6,472 nt of DNA from Mogibacterium sp. (GTDB taxonomy: Bacteria > Bacillota > Clostridia > Peptostreptococcales > Anaerovoracaceae). Below are positions 1 to 5,247 of this stretch, piece by piece. The notes below the pieces were generated by a model. The model searched no databases, had not been told where the DNA came from, and saw nothing but the letters and a program-made list of their open reading frames with translations. The position numbers were made by a program, and so were the translations under genes. Every line of letters begins with the position of its first letter. The first letter of the stretch is position 1. Location of the stretch: positions 20,789 through 27,260 of the forward strand of contig JABUTC010000027.1 in NCBI GenBank assembly GCA_021442505.1, written 5' to 3'.

Positions 1-53
1 TCGAAATGACGGGTGTTTTTATGGTCGGCCGCTGTGAGGAATTAGGGAAAATG

Positions 54-85
54 AAGCGAGGGATCGAAATTCGATCTCCTCGCTT
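54..85. terminator. Long near-perfect hairpin after the XRE gene, possible terminator
   Basis: The left arm at 54-61 (AAGCGAGG) pairs with 78-85 (CCTCGCTT). The inner arm at 62-68 (GATCGAA) pairs with 70-76 (TTCGATC). That makes 15 base pairs with one bulged T at 77 and a minimal loop. The outer bases GGAAAA (46-51) and TTTTCC (84-89) could pair in an alternative extension. It begins about 35 bases past the stop of the XRE gene, where a terminator of that operon is expected. The T run after the stem on the minus strand is weak (CATTTTCC), and a similar CTTTTCC follows on the plus strand. It could therefore act in both directions, or be an intergenic repeat unit instead. The structure is certain from the sequence; the terminator role is inferred. 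Confidence 0.55.
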
Positions 86-123
86 TTCCAATAAGACTGG
101 CCCGTAGTTATGTGCCTGACTTA

Positions 124-330
124 TTACGGTGTTTCGTTGTCTTCCCAGAACAGCTCATCGAGGGTTTTGTCCAGGGCTTTACATAAAGCCAGGCACAGCT
201 TGATGGTTGGGTTATAATTGCCGAGCTCGATGGCATTGATCGTCTGCCTGGATACGCCGACAAGATCTGCAAGCTGCTGTTGTGACAAGTCCTTTGCTGC
301 GCGGGCTGACTTAATTCTTAGATTTTTCAT
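124..330 (-). CDS. XRE/Cro-C1 family transcriptional regulator, small HTH protein
   Basis: This is a 68-residue DNA-binding protein that is little more than one HTH_3 domain. The helix-turn-helix covers about residues 15-36 (LSQQQLADLVGVSRQTINAI), followed by ELGNYNP and the DELFW-type tail typical of this family of short regulators. Such proteins usually act as homodimeric repressors in the cytoplasm. Start choice is clear: ATG at 330 has a perfect AGGAGG (343-338) with a 7-base spacer, and this site lies inside the last codons of the upstream membrane gene. The start overlaps that gene's stop by 4 bp (ATGA), so the two are translationally coupled. The gene ends in tandem stops (TAATAA). In Bacillota, regulators of this size are commonly paired with a small membrane protein, as here. 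Autoregulation of the shared promoter near 878-906 is an inference; the target and inducer are unknown. Confidence 0.93.
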   Translation of the reverse strand: MKNLRIKSARAAKDLSQQQLADLVGVSRQTINAIELGNYNPTIKLCLALCKALDKTLDELFWEDNETP

Positions 331-848
331 TTATCATCCTCCTCAGCGCCTGAAGTCTTCTTTTGATGAATCAGCATTGCTGAAAGGATGACTATGCCTA
401 GAAGAGTAACTAAGGCATTCAGCGGTAAAATTTCTGATATTTCACCGCTCATAATGTTTACAATACCAACCCCACCATTGATAACAATGAGCAGAACAAT
501 CAATTTTATTTGCCTTTCCCTGCTTTCATTCATCTTCAGATACGCATCACTTCTGATTGCTGCAACAGTAAACACCGCCACTCCAAAAGCAATCCCTGCA
601 AAGATGAGAGTTGCGTTGTATTTGTTTGGTATTTCAATTTCTATAGTGTCTGCGATAAAATACAGCGCATAATACAGCATCATAGCATAATAACCTGCTT
701 TGTATGCTTTACCCCTTGCTGCTACCTGCCGCTCGTCATATTCGGTATTTAAATCTCCATTTTTTCTTTTTGCATAATAAAACAGAATTAAGAATACAAC
801 TACAAATGTAATAGCAAGACATATAATACTTATAGTTTTGGTATTCAT
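327..848 (-). CDS. Five-helix integral membrane protein of unknown function, partner of the XRE regulator
   Basis: This 173-residue hydrophobic protein has about five predicted membrane segments, near residues 6-26, 50-68, 78-98, 113-133 and 143-161. A charged loop after the first helix carries YDERQVAARGKAYKAGY (37-53), and the tail is acidic and hydrophilic (KKTSGAEEDDK). The YDERQ plus RGKAYK pattern resembles the small membrane proteins (DUF2178-like) encoded next to short XRE regulators in Bacillota; I make that family link from memory and hold it loosely. No catalytic motif is visible. The start at 848 is supported by overlapping Shine-Dalgarno matches (AAAGGAGG at 866-859 and GGAGG at 859-855). 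It is the first gene behind a consensus promoter and overlaps the regulator by 4 bp. Its A+T content looks higher than that of guaBA. A sensor or stress-related membrane role controlled by the regulator is possible but unproven. Confidence 0.85.
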   Translation of the reverse strand: MNTKTISIICLAITFVVVFLILFYYAKRKNGDLNTEYDERQVAARGKAYKAGYYAMMLYYALYFIADTIEIEIPNKYNATLIFAGIAFGVAVFTVAAIRSDAYLKMNESRERQIKLIVLLIVINGGVGIVNIMSGEISEILPLNALVTLLGIVILSAMLIHQKKTSGAEEDDK

Positions 849-877
849 AAGATACCTCCCTCCTTTAACGCAAGCCT

Positions 878-906
878 ATTATATAACCACAAGAAATAAA
901 TGTCAA
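878..906 (-). promoter_or_regulatory. Consensus sigma-A promoter of the membrane protein-XRE operon
   Basis: On the minus strand a perfect -35 box TTGACA (906-901) is separated by exactly 17 bp from a perfect -10 box TATAAT (883-878). The -35 is preceded by A/T-rich sequence that could serve as an UP element. Transcription should start near 871, leaving a leader of only about 22 bases before the ATG at 848, with the ribosome binding site in it. A promoter this strong in front of a repressor gene suggests that it is normally held down by a repressor, plausibly the XRE protein itself. Confidence 0.9.
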
Positions 907-931
907 ATATATATTACATTTTGAAATAAAT
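893..931. promoter_or_regulatory. Candidate operator repeats around the -35 box
   Basis: Two exact copies of GAAATAAAT on the plus strand (893-901 and 923-931) lie 30 bp apart, about three helical turns, and flank the -35 box. Between and overlapping them is a short inverted repeat, TCAAA (903-907) and TTTGA (920-924), one arm of which overlaps the -35 box. Either could be the binding site of the XRE regulator encoded in this operon. The surrounding DNA is very A/T-rich, so chance matches of this length are quite possible. Confidence 0.3.
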
Positions 932-968
932 ATATTTCTTTATGACGTTCATCTATATCATTATCAAT

Positions 969-993
969 AAAAAACGGCAGGATATCCCTGCCG
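969..993 (-). terminator. Rho-independent terminator of the guaB-guaA-diguanylate cyclase operon
   Basis: On the minus strand, CGGCAGG (993-987) pairs with CCTGCCG (981-975) around a 5-base loop, giving a 7-bp GC-rich stem followed directly by six T residues (974-969). It begins 27 bases after the TAG stop of the diguanylate cyclase. This is a strong intrinsic terminator separating the guanine operon from the membrane protein-XRE unit downstream. No comparable T run follows on the plus strand. Confidence 0.93.
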
Positions 994-1020
994 CTGCAAT
1001 TTATTTGCTTATGAAGCCGC

Positions 1021-2058
1021 CTACCGCCGTCTGTCATTTTTCTTATAGAATTCAGCTTTGTCAGCATACATCCTCTCGTCTGCAATCCGGATAATTTCAT
1101 CCGGGGTTTTGTCCGGAAATTCCTCCTTAGAAGCACATCCTAAAGCAAATTTAAGTTCGCTGTTCAAGCGTCCTTTCCAGTTTGCACGTGCAACCTCCAG
1201 GTCTGAAATGTACTGCTCCACATTCTCTTTCGGCTGATTAAGTATAATTACAAACTCATCGCCGCCCACTCTGAACAGATTGACTATACTTCCGAAAACA
1301 TCCTTGATTATCTTCACAAGACCAATCAGGAGTTCATCTCCTGCAGCATGTCCCAGGGTGTCGTTCGCCTTTTTCAATCCATTCAGGTCAATCATCAGTA
1401 CCGACAGGTGCTCGCTGTTAAGTATTTCTGTCTTTGTCATCTGATCCTGGAAGGAGTTTCTGTTATATGCACCGGTAAGCTCATCCAGAAAGGATTTTTC
1501 CTTCATCTTTCTGTAAAAATATTCCTTCTGAAGAGAAATATACAGAGACAGAAACATATCACAGGCATAGAGCACCGGAAAACGCTGCATATGTGCCACT
1601 GTGTATTTCTGGACGATTATTTCCCTGAGAGGTGTATAGAACAGAATGAGAATGAAGACCATGAAGTAAAGCGACAGTGCTACTCCCGGCACGATTCCAA
1701 GCAGTGTGACAGCGAGCATAGGAACCAGTAGTATCCACAGACACGCAAAGCCCTCATTTCCTCCAATTATGACAAAAGCTGAAAGCAAAATTCCGGCCAG
1801 TATCGTAATTAAAACTGAGGAAACTTTGTAGTTGCGCAGTACACCTGTTATGTACAGGTTAATAACCATACCTACTACAAGAACCGTTGTGGCTACTGCC
1901 ATAACCCATGATTCGTTGCGGACATTCTGAATGGTCATAATAAGCGCTGTAACAGCCATGACCAGCGACGCATAAAAATGCGTCTGAGATATTCTTGATA
2001 CATTCAGATCTTTATCTTCCTGCATCAGGTAGCTAAAGGTTTCTTTGAATTTATTCAT
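1021..2058 (-). CDS. Membrane-bound diguanylate cyclase (GGDEF domain)
   Basis: This 345-residue enzyme is predicted to condense two GTP into cyclic di-GMP at the inner face of the membrane. The N-terminal half (about 28-178) is hydrophobic with roughly six membrane helices and no sensor family I recognise. A GGDEF domain follows from about 186 to 342: the entry motif LDELTGAYNR (191-200), metal and nucleotide residues around IDLNGLKKANDTLGHAAGD (223-241, with D224 and N226), and an intact RVGGDEF signature (263-269). The C-terminal ADERMYADK is typical of the family. The intact GGDEF suggests an active cyclase. The position where an RxxD inhibitory site would sit, five residues before GGDEF, reads GSIV, so the usual product-feedback site is missing. 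The start lies 8 bp after the guaA stop with only a weak AGAAG ribosome binding site, which points to translational coupling with guaA. The trigger sensed by the membrane half is unknown. Confidence 0.93.
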   Translation of the reverse strand: MNKFKETFSYLMQEDKDLNVSRISQTHFYASLVMAVTALIMTIQNVRNESWVMAVATTVLVVGMVINLYITGVLRNYKVSSVLITILAGILLSAFVIIGGNEGFACLWILLVPMLAVTLLGIVPGVALSLYFMVFILILFYTPLREIIVQKYTVAHMQRFPVLYACDMFLSLYISLQKEYFYRKMKEKSFLDELTGAYNRNSFQDQMTKTEILNSEHLSVLMIDLNGLKKANDTLGHAAGDELLIGLVKIIKDVFGSIVNLFRVGGDEFVIILNQPKENVEQYISDLEVARANWKGRLNSELKFALGCASKEEFPDKTPDEIIRIADERMYADKAEFYKKNDRRR

Positions 2059-2066
2059 ATAATCTT

Positions 2067-3617
2067 CTATTCGAGTTCTATTGTTCCCGGAGGTTTCGAA
2101 GTGATGTCATAAAGAACTCTGTTAACTCCATTAACCTCATTGATAATTCTGCTCATCGTTCTCTGCAGAACGCTTGCAGGAATATCTGCTGCCTCTGCTG
2201 TCATAAAGTCGATTGTTCTGACAGCACGAAGTGCTATTGCATAGTCGTAGGTTCTGTAGTCTCCCATTACTCCGACCGATCTCATATTAGTGAGAGCTGC
2301 GAAGTACTGGTTCGGCTCTTCCATAAGGCCCTCTGCCACAGCTTTGCCGATTTCCTCTCTGTATATGAAGTCGGCATCCTGAACAATCTTAACCTTCTCG
2401 CCTGTAACTTCTCCGATTATTCTGATTCCAAGTCCAGGACCCGGGAACGGCTGACGGAATACAAGATACTCAGGAAGTCCAAGTTCGAGTCCAACCTTTC
2501 TTACCTCATCTTTGAAAAGGTCTCTCAAAGGCTCGATGATTTCCTTGAAATCTACGAAATCAGGAAGTCCTCCTACGTTGTGGTGCGACTTGATTACTGC
2601 TGACTCTCCGCCGAGTCCTGACTCAACTACGTCAGGATAGATTGTGCCCTGTGCAAGGAAATCCACTGCTCCGATTTTCTTTGATTCCTCTTCGAAAATA
2701 CGGATGAATTCCTCGCCGATAATCTTACGCTTTGACTCGGGCTCTGTAACGCCTGCGAGCTTTGAGTAATATCTCTCGTGGGCATTGACTCTGATGAAGT
2801 TCAGGTCAAAATTACCCTCCGGTCCGAAGATAGCCTCAACCTCGTCGCCCTCATTTTTTCTCATAAGACCGTGGTCTACGAAAACGCAGGTCAGCTGATT
2901 GCCGATCGCCTTAGCGAGAAGTCCGGCTGCTACGGATGAATCCACTCCGCCTGAAAGTGCGAGCAGGACCTTGCCGTCGCCAACTTTTTCCTTAATCTTG
3001 CCGATTGAATCAGCAACGAAGGAATCCATTCTCCAATCAGGCTCACATCCACAGATGTTGTGCACGAAGTTTGTCAGGATATTCTTTCCGTACTCTGTGT
3101 GCAGAACCTCCGGGTGGAACTGTATAGCATAGAGTTTTCTCTCTATATTCTGTGCTGCCGCAACCGGGCAGTCGTCAGTGTGAGCAACGATTTCAAAACC
3201 CGGAGCGAGTTTTGCGATGTAGTCGGTGTGACTCATCCAGACTATGCTCTCTTCAGGAATCCTGCTGAAAAGAGGTGACTCTCCGTTGAAGTATGTCTTT
3301 GTCTTTCCGTACTCTCTTACAGGTGCGATGCCAACCTCTCCGCCGAGGTCATTCATCATCATCTGCGCACCGTAGCAAAGACCGAGAACAGGAATTCCAA
3401 GTTCGTAGAGTTCCTGACCCATATTAGGAGCACCCTCAAGATAGCAGCTGTTTGGTCCGCCTGTGAGGATTATTCCCTTAGGGTTTAATTCGCGAATTTT
3501 CTCTATTCCTACTCTGTATGAATAGATTTCACTGTATACATTTGATTCTCTGACTCTGCGGGCTACAAGCTGGTTGTACTGTCCACCAAAGTCGATAACT
3601 ATAATCTTGTTCTCCAT
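2067..3617 (-). CDS. guaA: GMP synthase (glutamine-hydrolysing)
   Basis: GuaA converts XMP to GMP in the cytosol using ATP and ammonia released from glutamine, the last step of guanine nucleotide synthesis. The 516-residue length is normal for the fused bacterial enzyme. The N-terminal class I glutamine amidotransferase domain (about 4-188) has the nucleophile C81 in GLCYGAQ and the partners H168 and E170 in QFHPE. The ATP-pyrophosphatase domain has the PP-loop LSGGVDSS (221-228). The C-terminal dimerisation and XMP-binding region carries FRQPFPGPGLGIRIIGE (388-403) and ends in DITSKPPGTIELE, close to the usual DxSSKPPxTIEWE. All key residues are present. It starts 17-18 bp after guaB with an AAGGACAGG ribosome binding site (3633-3625), and is followed 8 bp later by the diguanylate cyclase, so the three are almost certainly co-transcribed. 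Confidence 0.99.
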   Translation of the reverse strand: MENKIIVIDFGGQYNQLVARRVRESNVYSEIYSYRVGIEKIRELNPKGIILTGGPNSCYLEGAPNMGQELYELGIPVLGLCYGAQMMMNDLGGEVGIAPVREYGKTKTYFNGESPLFSRIPEESIVWMSHTDYIAKLAPGFEIVAHTDDCPVAAAQNIERKLYAIQFHPEVLHTEYGKNILTNFVHNICGCEPDWRMDSFVADSIGKIKEKVGDGKVLLALSGGVDSSVAAGLLAKAIGNQLTCVFVDHGLMRKNEGDEVEAIFGPEGNFDLNFIRVNAHERYYSKLAGVTEPESKRKIIGEEFIRIFEEESKKIGAVDFLAQGTIYPDVVESGLGGESAVIKSHHNVGGLPDFVDFKEIIEPLRDLFKDEVRKVGLELGLPEYLVFRQPFPGPGLGIRIIGEVTGEKVKIVQDADFIYREEIGKAVAEGLMEEPNQYFAALTNMRSVGVMGDYRTYDYAIALRAVRTIDFMTAEAADIPASVLQRTMSRIINEVNGVNRVLYDITSKPPGTIELE

Positions 3618-3635
3618 ATTGAAGCCTGTCCTTGA

Positions 3636-5138
3636 TTATCTTACAGGAGTTGTATCCTTGAGAATTACGTCGTGTGCTCCACCCTCTACGATACTTGTTG
3701 CAGAAACGAGTGTGAGCTTAGCCTTTTCGTGCAGTTCAGGAATTGAAAGAACTCCGATGTTGCACATTGTCGACTTAACCTTGTTGAGTGAAAGGTTGAG
3801 GTTGTCGTGCAGCGGACCTGCATATGGAACGTAGGAATCTACGCCCTCTTCGAATTTCATTTTCGCATCGCCGCCGAGATCGTATCTCTGCCAGTTACGA
3901 GCTCTTGCCGAACCCTCACCCCAGTATTCCTTAACATAGCTTCCGTTAACCATGAGCTTAGCTGAAGGTGACTCGTCGAATCTTGCGAAATATCTTCCGA
4001 GCATGATGAAGTCAGCACCCATAGCAAGAGCAAGTGTCATGTGGTAGTCATATACGATACCTCCGTCCGAGCAAAGCGGAATGTATACTCCGGTCTCCTC
4101 GAAATACTTGTTTCTTGCCTCTGCAACCTCGAGCACTGCCGAAGCCTGTCCACGGCCGATTCCCTTCTGCTCTCTTGTGATGCAGATTGAACCTCCGCCG
4201 ATACCGATTTTTACAAAGTCAGCGCCTGCATCTGCGAGGAATCTGAAGCCCTCAGCGTCAACAACGTTTCCTGCTCCAACCTTAACAGTGTCGCCGTACT
4301 TCTCTCTTATCCACTTAAGAGTAATTGCCTGCCACTCTGAGTATCCCTCGGATGAGTCGATTGTCATTACATCTACACCTGCTTCAACGAGTGCAGGAAC
4401 TCTCTCCTCAAAGTCTCTTGTGTTGATTCCGGCACCGACAACATATCTCTTGTCTGCGTCGAGAAGCTCATTAGGGTTCTTCTTGTGCGACTCGTAGTCC
4501 TTACGGAAAACGAACGATGTCAGTCTCTGGTTCTCATCGATGATAGGCAGCTGGTTAACCTTGTGCTCCCAGATGAGATCATTAGCCTCGGAAAGCGTGA
4601 TTCCTTCTTTTCCGTAAACCAGTTTATCAAAAGGTGTCATGAACTCGGAAATCTTAGTATCCGGCTCCATTCTTGAAATTCTATAGTCTTTGCTTGTAAC
4701 GATACCGAGAATCTTTCCCTCTGCAGTTCCATCATCAGTAATTGCGATGGTCGAGTGTCCTGTCTTCTCCTTCATAAAGATAACATCTGCAAGAGTCTGG
4801 TCAGGTCTGAGGTTCGAGTCACTAGGTACAAAACCTGCCTTATAACTCTTAGCCTTTCTTACCATTCTTGCCTGGCTCTCTATACTCTGGGAACCGAAAA
4901 TAAACGAGATTCCACCCTCCTTTGCGAGAGCTACTGCCATTCCGTCATCCGAAACAGCCTGCATTACTGCAGAACAAAGAGGAATGTTCATACTGATTGC
5001 AGGTTCCTCACCCTTCTTAAACTTTGTTACAGGTGTCTTGAGGCTTACATTCTCTACTCTGTGATTTGCGCTCGAATATCCCGGAATCAGTAGGTATTCA
5101 TTAAAAGTTCTTGATGGTTCTTTCAGCACTGTTGCCAT
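3636..5138 (-). CDS. guaB: IMP dehydrogenase, divergent Tritrichomonas-like type with CBS domains
   Basis: GuaB oxidises IMP to XMP with NAD+, the committed step to guanine nucleotides. The 500-residue protein has the TIM-barrel split by a tandem CBS module at about 95-215. Visible active-site residues are D261 (DSSEG), K310, the catalytic C319 in GIGGGSICITREQKG, D358 in CSDGG, and the mobile-flap pair R418-Y419 (NWQRYD), with E431. Several motifs differ from common bacterial enzymes: DSSEG replaces D-S/T-A-H-G, GGGSICITRE replaces GPGSICTTR, and YWGEGSARARNWQRY replaces the usual YxGMGS flap. These variants, and the numbering of every listed residue, match T. foetus IMP dehydrogenase as I remember it. 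The start at 5138 has AAAGGAG (5152-5146) with a 7-base spacer. It is the first gene of the guaB-guaA-diguanylate cyclase operon. Function is very secure; the subgroup assignment rests on recall. Confidence 0.97.
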   Translation of the reverse strand: MATVLKEPSRTFNEYLLIPGYSSANHRVENVSLKTPVTKFKKGEEPAISMNIPLCSAVMQAVSDDGMAVALAKEGGISFIFGSQSIESQARMVRKAKSYKAGFVPSDSNLRPDQTLADVIFMKEKTGHSTIAITDDGTAEGKILGIVTSKDYRISRMEPDTKISEFMTPFDKLVYGKEGITLSEANDLIWEHKVNQLPIIDENQRLTSFVFRKDYESHKKNPNELLDADKRYVVGAGINTRDFEERVPALVEAGVDVMTIDSSEGYSEWQAITLKWIREKYGDTVKVGAGNVVDAEGFRFLADAGADFVKIGIGGGSICITREQKGIGRGQASAVLEVAEARNKYFEETGVYIPLCSDGGIVYDYHMTLALAMGADFIMLGRYFARFDESPSAKLMVNGSYVKEYWGEGSARARNWQRYDLGGDAKMKFEEGVDSYVPYAGPLHDNLNLSLNKVKSTMCNIGVLSIPELHEKAKLTLVSATSIVEGGAHDVILKDTTPVR

Positions 5139-5200
5139 TGTTTTTCTCCTTTCGTTACAAGCAATTATTTCTATATTTAATTCATAAATTATTAACTTTT

Positions 5201-5229
5201 ATGATAGCACAAAAGCCCCTCTGAATTAA
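5201..5229 (-). promoter_or_regulatory. Candidate promoter of the guaB operon (extended -10)
   Basis: On the minus strand, TGCTATCAT (5209-5201) matches the extended -10 pattern TGnTATAAT with one mismatch. A weak -35 candidate TTAATT (5229-5224) lies exactly 17 bp upstream, inside the terminator hairpin of the preceding gene. Transcription would start near 5194, giving a leader of about 55 bases before guaB. The leader is A/T-rich and includes a small AATT/AATT inverted repeat (5190-5179), with no riboswitch fold I recognise. Other A/T-rich hexamers in 5155-5200 gave poorer spacing. Confidence 0.4.
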
Positions 5230-5233
5230 GGGG
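5211..5233 (-). terminator. Short hairpin terminator after the deacetylase gene
   Basis: On the minus strand, CCCCTT (5233-5228) can pair with GAGGGG (5221-5216) around a 6-base loop, including one G-U pair. A C and then TTTT (5214-5211) follow. The hairpin begins 14 bases after the deacetylase stop codon. The stem is short but GC-rich at its base, so moderate termination is expected, and some read-through into guaB is possible. Confidence 0.65.
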
Positions 5234-5247
5234 ATTGTTGTATTTTT

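Noticed and set aside
124..848. Toxin-antitoxin interpretation of the membrane protein-XRE pair
   Set aside because: The membrane protein is large for a membrane toxin, has five helices and no toxin motif, and the pairing with an XRE regulator alone is not sufficient evidence.
903..1136. Minus-strand open frame spanning the end of the cyclase gene and its terminator
   Set aside because: It runs in another frame through the conserved GGDEF C-terminus and straight through a strong terminator hairpin, so it is not a plausible gene.
1021..2058. Degenerate, inactive GGDEF protein
   Set aside because: The GGDEF motif and the metal-site Asp/Asn residues are intact. Only the feedback site is missing, which does not abolish catalysis.
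4081..4497. Plus-strand open frame of 138 codons inside guaB
   Set aside because: It lies wholly antisense to a well-conserved enzyme gene, its Ser/Pro-rich translation looks like a shadow, and there is no supporting ribosome binding site.
5139..5247. Possible purine riboswitch upstream of guaB
   Set aside because: Only about 110 bases separate the genes, part is a terminator, and the rest is A/T-rich without the conserved loop and three-way junction elements of a guanine riboswitch.
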